From Strongylocentrotus droebachiensis (lineage: Eukaryota; Echinodermata; Echinoidea; Camarodonta; Strongylocentrotidae): a stretch of 64,000 bases of DNA. The position numbers and the translations under genes are program-made. Below, piece after piece: positions 27,293-39,607 of this stretch (the stretch's first letter is position 1; every line of letters begins with the position of its first letter). The notes beneath the pieces were generated by a model. It was not told the origin of the DNA, ran no database searches, and saw only the letters and a program-made list of their open reading frames with translations. The stretch covers positions 62,001 through 126,000 of the forward strand of contig JAVYIG010001592.1 of assembly GCA_035222895.1 (NCBI GenBank), read 5' to 3'.

Positions 27293-28034
27293 ATGAAATC
27301 ACTCTTACCAGCAATAATCGTAACCGATAAACTATGAATTAATGTTTATTAACGTGAGAACCAAAAAAAAAAAAAAAAAACCCGCAAAAAAAAAAAAACT
27401 GGAGATAAATATGCCAAACAATTACTAATAAAATGAAAATGTCCTGGAAAAAATGGATGTTTGAAATCATGGATAGAAAAAAAAAGATGATTAAATCACC
27501 AAAAAGCAATATTAAACTCTATTAGGAAAACCGAAATGTGTGTTATCAGATGACGTCAAGCATACTGGTAATCAGACAAATCACAAACTCAGTGATCAGT
27601 TTCCAAGCAAACAAATAATATTTTTTTTATTCAAATACCGGATAGATGGTGATCAAAGTCTTACAAAACAAAATTAATCGCAAATGAAATGCATGTTATG
27701 TGATGATATATTTGGCAATAAATAAATTATGGAATTAAAAAAATAGGGTTGTTTCTTGTAAATTGTTGTTTTCATATATCTTTTATTAACTGTATTAGGA
27801 CAACTAATGTTCGAAGCGTAAACATTGTCACCTTGCCATACTATAACCATGGATTTACTAGCTTGCTATAACTTAGCCAACAAACAAACAAGCAAAAACA
27901 GGGAAAAGGAAAGCCAGGGAGCGAGTGAGAAAGAGAAAAAAAAAGAGAGAGAGAGAGGGAGAGAGAGACAGTCGAGTGAGTGTATGTGGGAGAGACGTTA
28001 ATGAGAGAGAGAGAGAGAGTGAGAGAGAGAGCCG

Positions 28035-28066
<32 letters not shown>

Positions 28067-28421
28067 AAGAGGCAGACAGACAGAACACACAGCTCAACAA
28101 AATTACATAGCACACCCTCTACTATGATATACCCATGCAGTATTCATAATGCATATACTACTGCATGGTTGGGGAAATATCATAACATATGCTGTTAGAA
28201 ATTTCTGTCAACACGGAACTATTATATTGGCTGTCCTTGGGATTCGTGCTAGCCCACTCACATACTAGTACGGCACGTTGTAATAGTGCAGAGGACATGA
28301 TATATCTACACGCTTTGAACTAATTAGAGTGCAGAAATAGTATATTTTACACAAATTTACAGTTTCTCTCGTCACTTCTCGTCGTACATTTCAAAAGTAT
28401 AATTTCTGACAAACTTCAGCC
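27293..28421. other. Intergenic between membrane-protein gene and SH3GLB; GA microsatellite
   Basis: Contains the likely poly(A) signals at 27717-27726, A tracts at about 27363-27400 and an interrupted (GA)n tract at about 27935-28078. The last ~100 bp before 28422 are the probable 5' UTR of the first endophilin exon. Confidence 0.6.
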
Positions 28422-31400
28422 ATGGATAAGCTCAAGTCTATGGCATCTGGAGCGGGAACGTTTATCAACCGAACGGTCCAGGTGAGTATACCAGCTTATC
28501 TCATACTCGTAAAAAATATTATTAAAAAAAAAAAATTATGTACGCCGCCGCGTTGAGTTGCCGAAATGTCTGCGTTTGTAATAAATAGCCTACGAGAAAC
28601 AGAATAGCAACAATAATCATATCGGCCCACTACTTTGATAAGCATACAGTTTTAGTAAGCCTATTGTGTTGGGATAGGCCTCGTTCTAATTAGTTCAATC
28701 CACTGTGTTCTTTATAAATAACAAAAGACATAGGCCTATAGCAAGTAAAAAAAAAGGCTTACTTTATTATTGTCGTTTTGACTTCTATGTTGAGGCTCTG
28801 TGCATGTTAAAATGCACGGTTAACGTTTTGGAAAGCATGAAATAAGTAGGCTTACCCACACATGTTTACAAAAAAGTTTGAAAATGTCCATCAATAAAGA
28901 TTATATTCTTCATTTATTTGTTCTTATATATTTGACGATATTGATTGTTTCACCGCCATGGTAATATAGCTTGTTTATTAATTAATCGTCGTTTTTGTTT
29001 GACGAAACGTTTGGGAATGTTTGTAATTAGCTCACTAAAAACGTATCACGTTAACCCCCCCCCCCCCCCCCCCTCCCCAGTTTTGCATTTTACAGCCTGG
29101 CGCAGTGGCACTGCCTGTACTGCGAGGGCCGTATAATGGCTATGCATTGATCGAGGTGCAAATCGAAACATATCTTGAATATGGGGCAATACGTTCGACT
29201 GGCCAGATACCCGTGCCAGGAGGCGGCTCTCCCGGGGGCAGGGGGGCACAGTGCCCCCACGTGTTTAAGCACCCGAAAAGTGCCCTCAGGAACAGTGCCC
29301 CTTTAACTTTATAAGAAGTGCCCCTTTTTACCTAGGAATAGTGTCCCTTTTACTTTGACAAGTGCCCCTATTAATTTATAAAAGGGCCCCTTCCCCCTTT
29401 TCACATCTGACAAGTGCCCCTTTTAGTTTGACACGTGCCCTTTTTCCTTCGACAATTCCCATTTTCCTTTTCAAAAAGTGTCCATTCTCCATTCTCATAA
29501 GTGCCCTTTTTAAGTGCCCCTTTTCAGGTACGAAAAGTGCCCCTTTTCACTTACGATAAGTACCCCCTTCTCCTCTGATAATTGCCCTATTCAAATCTGA
29601 GAGGTGCCCTTTTTTCTTTGACAGGTGCCCCTTTTATTTTGTGAGAAGTGCCACTTCCCCTTTTGATAACTTCCCCTCGGATAAGCGCACCGTATATTTT
29701 CACATTTGCCCCTTTACCTTTCTAATAAGTGCCCATTTTGCTAATGATAAGTGCCCCCCATTAAAAAAGAGCCTCTTCCCCTTCTCATAAATGCCCCATT
29801 TCATCTCTGGTAAATGAGCCTTTTCAGGTACGAGAAGTTACTCCTTTTCACTTCAGATAAGTACGTGCCCCCTTCACCTCCGATAAATGCCCCTTTAAAA
29901 TCTGATCGGTGCCCATTTTCTTTCAAGTAATGCATATTTTCCTTTTAGTTTAAGTGCCCTTTTTTTACTTACATAAGTGCCCCTTTTCATTTCTGGTTAT
30001 TTCCCCTTTTCAGGTGCAAAAATTTCCTCTTTAATTCACCTCTGATAATTTCCCTTTGAACAGTGATACGTGCCCCTTTTCCTTTCTAATAAGGGACCTA
30101 TCCCCTTTTCATAAATGTCACTTTTCACCTATTATAAATGCCCCTATCAAAATCTGAAAGGGACCCCTTTCCCTTTTCTCATGACTGACTTTTTTCATCC
30201 CTGGTGAGTGCCTCTTTTTGAAGGTGCAAGAAGTGCCCCATTTTCACCTCTGATAATTACTCTTTGTACTTTGACACATGCTCCTTTTCTTTTCTGATAA
30301 GTGTCCCTTTTTCCTGTCATAATTTAACGCCCCCTAATAAGAGCAATTTCCCCAAAAAGTCGCTCGCTACGCTCGCACGGCATTTATAGATGATATACTC
30401 ATGTTAATTACTTATCAAAGGTGTTTTCAGTCTTCTGTAATTAGAATGTGCTGATAAACCCATCAGGATTGGGTTTTGTCCTCTGATAAGATGTAATTTC
30501 TTGCACTTCAAAAATGACCTCACAAATATCACCTTGCACGCTTAATTCGCTCGCTCGTAAAAAAAATTGTCAGACCATCACACTCAACTGCAAAGTAGCA
30601 ATCTTGTATGGTGTATATAGTGAAGGAAATATTGAAATCATCCCTAATAATATCATTACAATGTAGGGGTATATACCAATCTCGCTTTGAGATTTCCCTT
30701 TGAAGGTACCCCTTTTTTTCCCAGAGAGCTCCCTTTTTTCTTGGTGCCCCCCCCCCCACTTTGGAAGTCGCTCGGCCGCCCCTGTCCGTGCTTCTTGTTA
30801 TTATTTTATGCCAAAATTTAATCCACTGAAATTGTAGCTAGACCTATGTATATATATAGACTATGACACTGTGTTTATCAAAATGGATTAATATTCATTC
30901 GAATCACGAGAGAGGGCGGGGTCACTTGAGGTCATTTCCTCTTGCAATATGGCTATGGACAACGTCAAGAAATTTGCTGGCCAAGCTGGCACTTTTCTGT
31001 CAAGAGCCAAACAGGTAAACCTCACCCTTTTCGATTTTGTATCGATTCTCACATTTAGTATGACTTGTATTTCTAAAATGAAAACATAAAGCTGCTGAAA
31101 AACAGAAATATCGATTTATTTCTGACTCGTTCGATCTGCCTGGTCATGAATAAAATCTGATTTTAGTCCCATACGATGATATTAGTGTCAAGACTGGATG
31201 TGAAATCTATTTGAAGGCTCGCTCGTCATCGTAGATTTGAATGTTATATTTCCTGTAGGTTTATTTGCTGATTCTATCGAAATTCTTGATTTGTGACAGA
31301 GCTGGTTATGACTTATGCCTATGGTATTTAAATTTGCTGACATTGTGATACATTTTATGACAACAAACATTCACCATTTCACTCTCTAGCGAGTAGCGTT

Positions 31401-34400
31401 GCGTATTAACAAATCATCATCTAGCCTACATCATCATTCATGTGTGAATAAAATAATCAATTTTTTAACTTTAATACCGGTAAAATACTCTACTATTACA
31501 ACATAATTTGGACTATCAAATCATTAGGTTGAATCATACCATTTTGGTACATGATTTAAAGGATTTAAATAGATTCTAGACCTTACTAAAAAGTGAAAGT
31601 CTAAAATGGAAAGAAATTTTGTAAACTTTTAAAGCCCTTCCCCTCCCCCCCCCCTCCTTCTTGAGAGACGACTGCTTAGTTCCCTCCTCCTGATATCGAT
31701 GATATAAAAAAAGTGTGCGTTGCGGACACTCTACCAGTGATGTCATTTGAAGCAGTTGCGCAATATCCGACGGGTGCCTGCCGCTGACCTGTCTTATAAA
31801 CCGATTGCAACGACAAACACATGCGATGTAATTGGGCGTTGAGATCCCCCTGCATTTTGAAAAAACGTCATAAAATCAGAAAATGGCGGAACATAGCTGC
31901 AGACGGTTGGCCCAATTGGTAAAAGTAGGCTCAAGTATCTGGAAAACCAAGGACATTTTCACCAACAAAATTTGGAAGTTCCATTCGTTACTTAAATCAA
32001 CATTGATTCATTAAATTGTTTATCATATCATTTAAAAGTATCATACAGCGATGTAATTGGGCGTTGAGATCCCCCTGCATTTTGAAAAAATGTCATAAAA
32101 TCAGAAAATGGCGGAACATAGCTGCAGACGGTTGGCCCAATTGGTAAAAGTAGGCTCAAGTATCTGGAAAACCAAGGACATTTTCACCAACAAAATTTGG
32201 AAGTTCCATTCGTTATTTAAATCAACATTGATTCATTAAATTGTTTATCATATCATTTAAAAGTATCATACAGCAGATTTTACAAAATATTGCGTGAATG
32301 TAGTGCAGTAGAGTGTTGCTCGTCTTACACAGCCATGATAGTAATGCTGCTATATATGTGGCTGGAATGGGTATCCAGATCCTGGCTGATGGAATAAGAA
32401 TTATCCCAAAGATAAGATTTTGGACATGGCCCACACCACACTGCAGTGCGTAATCTTCGTTGCATGAAGTAGCACTTGATAAGAAGAGTGATTGCGATTT
32501 GCTGACCTTCCATGTGATCGTGATTATAATGAGTTAACGTGCGATTTACATGTTCACAAGAGTTTGCGATATTGGTTCTGCGGCTTCTGCCTGAAATACA
32601 AATACACACAGTGTACACAAAAAAATGTTTTTGCTTTGCTAATATGATACTTATTTTACTATGATATTTATACTTATACTACATGTATATAATATGATAT
32701 ATAATACTTAATTTTACTGTGTAAAAGGTCTGTGTGTACATTTACCAAAATCAGGCTTTCAAAATGGGCCTTAAAGCTGTTCAAGGTACAATGTTAGTTT
32801 CTAATAATCATGTACATGTAAAAGTGGACTTTACCAAAGTATTCTGTACTAAATATTGAAATATAGTTTCCCCAAATTTTGGATGCAAAACATTACCAGT
32901 ACTACAGACTGATTTCATATTGTATGTATGTTTGTAATTGATTGTCACAGTATACAGAGGAGAAGCTTGGGAATGCAGAGAAGACAGAGTTAGACGCTCG
33001 CTTTGAGAATTTGTTGCAGAGGGCAGACAGGACTCGACTATGGACGGAACAGATCCTGGCAAAAATGGGAGCGGTACTGGAACCAAACCCAAGTAAAATA
33101 CCACATTCTATCACAATCTTGTCACTGAAAGCCTATGATCATCAATAAACAAGAAATCCTTATACTGTATATTGTATATTATCATGGTCTTTGTAGAATT
33201 CTACTCAAAGTGTTATACCCAGTATTTTTAAAAACTTTAACTTTGTGAGTTTACTAAATGGTATTTAATTTTATGCGAAACGTTTTTTATTTGTTCTGGT
33301 GTTCTTGTTGTTTACCTACTGCAACTTGCTTTGAATGGTCTTTCTGCTCATGGATGTGGTATATTTATCAGGCTTATGGGTAAAAAAATATTCTTTGTAC
33401 CGTAACCAAAATACTTGTTTGATTTAGTTGCTGATGGATTAACCAATTTTGTATGACATGTTGTGTACTGTAAGTAGCCTTAAACAGACATGTCTACTGA
33501 TACATGAAAATGCTAAATGATCAATAGTTTAAGCAAGGCCCAATTTTTCACCTCCCAAAGATTCCAGAATGGAGGACTTTGTCAACATAAAGCTAGACCG
33601 TCGCGCCAGAGACAGAGAAAGCAATCTTGAGCAGTTTGGGAGTGCAATGATTGATGGAGGGAACGAGCTTGGTCCTGGAACACAGTATGGTAGGTTAAAG
33701 TGTTGGTCAGGGGTCATTAATTGACCTCTCGATATATAATCTGTTTCTGTGATTCTATGGGGAGGGTGGGGCCTGCATGTATTAAGAGGCCTCAACACCC
33801 ATCTTAAATGATAAGCAATTTCAATTGGCCATTTAAAAAAAAACATTCGACTATTTCTGGGTAACCCAATAAATTGTGTCTTTCTTCTTTATAAATAATA
33901 AAACAAATTATCAATAAACTGAACTTAAATATAATTGAATTATGTGTTTGTAAAGTTTTAAAATCAAACTGAAATGCATGAATCTAAATCAGTTATTTCA
34001 ATCTAAATAACCAAAGCTTCACTACAAAAATCTAGATTTAAAGATTTCCTCATGCTTTCTGGGGGCAATATCTCCTGGCCAAATTAGTGCAGATAGGCGT
34101 TAAATGGTGTTTCATGGTTTTCCAAGATGTAACATTACATGTACTTACCTGTAATATTACTATCCAGCATTTTAAAATGTCGCTTAAAATCAAAAGGATC
34201 AATAACTGAAGAAATATAGTTTTATCTAACTTTCACTATGAACATGACGAACAAAGAAAGCGGACAAAATATACTGTTCCTCTGGTAGACAAAGAAACAT
34301 CCCTTCACTGCTATTATGTAAAAAGGTGAATATGCATGTGACACCTGTTCTACACATTTTTACATAATAGCTGTGAAGGGATGTTCCTTTGTCTACCTGA

Positions 34401-37400
34401 GGAACTGTATATTTTGTCCGCTTTCTTTGTCAGTTATGTTCATAGTGTTTGCCTATTGGGCGTACGATGGCAGATCAAAGATGACTTATAATTTTACATT
34501 TCTTTTTATTGTAACGTTACTACTAAAAATTTGCCCCAAGCAATGCTCAAATTATTCTATTTTCACACAAGTTATAGGTCTACACAAGAACTACCCTTGG
34601 TTTTATAATAGCAATTGAACATGCACAATTTTGTTTTCTTTTAATGAGGACAAAAGTGAACAATTTCTCTTGAAAATAGAACTAATTAATCATGGAATCG
34701 CCCTTTTATTCATTTGCTACTCCAGGGGCTACACTGATACAGGTCGGTCAGAGCCAGCGCAAAATTGGACAGATTCAGAGAGAATACGTCCAGTCATCGC
34801 TGACCAACTACATAGTACCACTCAGGACTTTCCTTGAGGGGGATATGAAGACCATTACGGTAGGACATCTATCTTTAATCGTTCGTTCGTTCGTGTCTCC
34901 TTAGATCAGATTAATGTATCTTGATCTTCAGAATAGTTGCTACAACCGGCCGTGTCAGACACGTTGCCCTGGGGTGCGAGATAGGACTCTTGTAGCGTGC
35001 CACCACTTTACACAATTATACAATAACAATTAACATTACATTTAATTAAAAGAATGAACTCTCATGTCACGGAAAAATATATTATCTATGTTTAATAGAA
35101 AATGAATAGAATGATGATGATGATAATGACAATGTATTGATGGCAATAATGACAGGAATAGCAACAACAATGAAAGTGATTATGATAGCAAGATGGTAAT
35201 TTTGATTATGAGTGGATAATGTGCACAATAAATTCGTAATAGAATCCAGTTAAACCGGGGAAGTAATACTGAAAGTACATGTACTTTGTTTAGTTATGTT
35301 GAAACTGGTAAGGCGCTTTGTTAGAACAATTATTATTATAGTAAAATAGTTTATTAAGTTACATGTATGAAGATAATGCCAATGACAGTGTTTAAGGTGA
35401 GGGGGATGATAAAGATGAAGGTGATTAAGATGATGAATGATAGCATTATTTATAATAGTAGTCATGTTACTACATGGAAAGAAGTTGAGGGGAAGACCTC
35501 GTAAAGGCTTTCTAGATGATTTGATTGCGGAATGTGGAGCAACGGGATATGAAATGCTGAAACGGATGGCTAAAGACCGAAGTACTTGGAGAGACACTTA
35601 ATGTAGAACTCTGATTGGGTCACTGAACCTGTCATAAACTGACAGATCACTATTGATGAGTCATGTTACAATAATACAATATTGAGTAATGCTTTAATAT
35701 CAATATGTTGAGGTTATACCAGTACCTGCAAATTTGGTCCAATCGTGCACTTTATATTGGACCTTCACTTTATTAAACATCCTGAGAAATGTCCTTGATG
35801 TTACAGAAAGAGCGCAAAATCCTGGAAAATGTTCGTCTGGACCTTGATGCAGCGAAAGGAAAAGTCAGAAAGGCCCGATCTGCTGAAGCCTCAAAAGCAG
35901 TAAGTACATGTCTTTGATACCGATAAGATATATCACCTGTTAGGAGCCAGTAGGGCATTAACACAGAGTTAATGCCCTACTGGCTTTTACCAGGGGCCCA
36001 TTTCACAAAACTTGTCATCAGTGACAAATTACAATTTTGGTTATAAGCTACTAAAATCCTTGCTTCTGATTGGTCATCAACAGATTTGTCACTGATTTTT
36101 GTCATTTGTCATTGAAAAAAGGCTTTGTGAAATGGGTCCCAGATGATATAAGTATGTTTTATCTACTGAGAGCTGGAAGGACTTTAATCCTATTCAAAGC
36201 TACATGTATGTATATGAGCTACTAACCGTAAGGCTCTTAGCCGATAGTGACATGCAAATATTTCTATGTGTAATGTGCTTTACAAAAACATTTAATTATT
36301 AATATTAGCTGATGGTGCACGTAGGCACATGATGGGAGGGAAGAGTAGACACCAAGGATAACCATGTATAACATGCTATATCTCAGTAAGGCTTGATGTT
36401 ATTCATTATAATTATATTGTTTTTCTACTCGAAATAACATTGTCCACATACTGAGTAAATAAGTTCACCTTAGCTGGCATCCATTCTCTAACTTTTACTT
36501 CAATCTTGTCCATAAAATCTTTTTCACAAATTTGCTAAATTACTTTATTAATGAAAGCATATTTGCGTTATAATGTTGAGATATTTTCTACATTCAATGG
36601 TAAAGTAAATGGGAGGAGGGACATACATTTAGTGTTTGTTCCCTGTCTCACATTCTTAACATAATTTTATCATGTCTGTAAATAAATGCTTTGAACACAT
36701 TCTTAATTATATTTTTGCCCAGGTTGTAGCAACAGTAAGTAATATCCTCTATAGCAATATGGTCATCTCTAATTGGAATGTCACTACTTCATACATGTAC
36801 AATTATTTCCTTTTAATACCCATTGCGACACTTACCAGTATTTTTGTTTTGCATGAATTTGCCCTATTTAGAAATTACTTTTTCATGATCATTTCTCCAT
36901 TATTTCCCATATATTGCCTTACACTAGCCTAACCATGAAGAAATGATAAAGGCTGTAAGTTCTTATTGTTGATTTATTATTGGACTTTCAATGAGTAGTA
37001 TGTGTAAAGAAGAGTGCATTTTGAATTAACTGTGAACTTGTGCAAAGTTGTGGAAAAGGTTTTTTTAATTTTATTAAAGAGAACAGTCATATTTTATTTG
37101 CTTATGAAATTATGATGTCATATGACATTCTTACTCGTTAATTACTTTGAATTATATTTAGACAAAAAATGATAGTAGAATTCATGGAATGATAACGTGT
37201 GGATGCAATAATGTTTTGTTCAGTTGTAATGCTTGCGTAAACCCAGGATCTTCAAAACGGCTGTTCTGAAACTTTCAATTATAATTTCAAAACCCTCACC
37301 GTCTTTAAGCAATAGTTTTGTATTTCTCTGTATCCCTCCTTTGCATTGGCCAATCCCTTTTTATCCTATTGTTTATCATTTTTATTATGGGTTAATTAAA

Positions 37401-39572
37401 TGTATTATTTCAGTGTACCTTTGAAAAGATATACATGTACATACATGTATGGTGAATATGCTTGGTGATTATCTTTTAACTTGCCATTCTTGTGTTTGTT
37501 GAATATATCTAAGATCTGAACTAAGTAAAAGGTTTTTTAAAGCTTTCCATTTTAGATTCATTCTGGGATATTTAAAAAAAAATCTCCATGACAAACAAGA
37601 AATTAAAAATTAAAAGAACCCTTCAATGATAAAAATATCTTAGCATTTGCAGTTTGGGGTGAAACCAAGTACCGGTAGTCCGAGGAATAGCAAATCACTG
37701 ATAATTTATTGTTGATCACATATTGTTGTTCAAATTGGCAACAATATTTTTTAATTTATTTTATATACATGGGCAGGGATGTTGTCAAAATGTTTAACAA
37801 ATGGCCAGTTTTTATAGAAAACAATGATTGTTAATTTCTCAAACTATTGCCAATGTGAGGATTTAGTAACTAATTTTTCATTTTTAAACTCCTAGTATCA
37901 AATGCAATATAGTTATGAAACAAAAATGGATGCTTTGTGTGCAGAAATGTTTGCCCTTTCTACTTGTGTATCTGGTTTATTTGTTTGGGCTCTGAAATCA
38001 AAAGTTATTTTGGGTTAAGGTAAGCCTACTAGGGTTAGGGTTAGGGCTGAAAGGGACAGCTGTTCAGGAGAACGTCTGCATGCTTTCCATGTACATTGTA
38101 CATGAATCTTGACATCCTTTTATATGTTTGCATTATTTACATTTTACAGCAGGGCTCTCTTGATTCAATCAATTTTAAACAGTTTTTATATGAATCTTCT
38201 CAAAACAATATGAAAATTAATATAGACAGGTGGATAAGAGTGTAGCATTATGAAGAAGAAAAAAAGATTACTCAAAAGTAGACCAAGGTTTAAAGGGACT
38301 CTGTAACATTGTTCAGATGAGAGAAAATGATGCTAAGTAGTGACTTCAATGCTAGATGTACAATTGAAGATAATCTAAAAGTTTGAGTGAAAAAAAATTG
38401 GGAAAAACTGATCTGATTGATTCCTTAATTCTGCCAACTATATCCTTACATTACAATTGTTTACATTTTAAGCGATTGTAAATCGTCACACAGCAATGAA
38501 TTGGCTCTCTATACCATTCCAGACATCTAAGTGTTGAAAGATTTTAAAAAACATGTCTTCTGTCTTATTTTCGTGGAAAAACGGTTATGAAAATACAAAA
38601 AGGTCAGGGGGAATTAACTGTTATTAAAAGGGTGTTGCACAGTGACACATTCAAAGAAAACCATAAATATCTTTGTGTTTTGAGAATTTGTTCAGGATTT
38701 TTTGCATGTTAGAGGGATATTACAGTAAAAGGAATATAATAATTTACATTTCATACAAAAGGTATTCAGTTTTGTTTCCAGTCTTTTTCATCGACCTTTA
38801 ACTATGACAATGTTACTGAGTAACTTTAGGGATACGTGGCTTGGAATTGAATGTATAAAGTAGATAAGAAGGTTGGAGTCCATTACATAAAAAACAAACA
38901 ATTAACAACCTTGTGTAGCAGTTCCATATCAAATTTCATTTAAAATGTAAATCATGATAATTAGATCATACTCTTTATACCAAACACCTTCCTCCTTAAA
39001 ATCCCCATACACTGCCAAAGCATGCTTGTGAAGAGTGCCATATGATGTGTATAGACTTTGTGGAACAGCTGGTTCAGCCTCAAATCAATTAATCAATGTA
39101 CTTATATTGTAAAAAGAAAAATAATATGCTTGTGAGTTGTGATTCATGTTAGCTTCTCCAGGGGTGCTAATTGATACAGATTGAAGAAGCATATACTGGA
39201 CATATATTCAATCCATTATTGCTGTGGTTTTTTTTTTTTTTTAGTTGTTGTTGTTATTATTGTCATTATTATTATTATTATTATTAATATTATTATCTTT
39301 ATCATTTCTGTAACTTTGATATATTTTGCAGTCATAGACTGCTTTAGAAGATTATCTGTCATATTATTTTATTCAATTTTTGTTATTTTTTAGTTTGATA
39401 CTTCATCTGTGTATGTGCTGCCTCTTTAATTTTGTCCAACTTTTAATGTCATTATTTTATCCCATCATCCTCCGCCAATAGTTTGAGTTTATCCTTCTCA
39501 TATATCCATTATATATTTATGTCTCTATTTCATATCTGTGAGTCTTTTTGTATCATCTCTTTCTGAATCTTT

Positions 39573-39607
<35 letters not shown>

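Noticed and set aside
27841-28198. Overlapping open frames rich in Ser/Leu or Arg/Glu
   Set aside because: They are translations of the GA microsatellite.
29046-29559. Small open frames near 29.1-29.6 kb
   Set aside because: They read through the C tract and the short-word array and have no recognisable domain.
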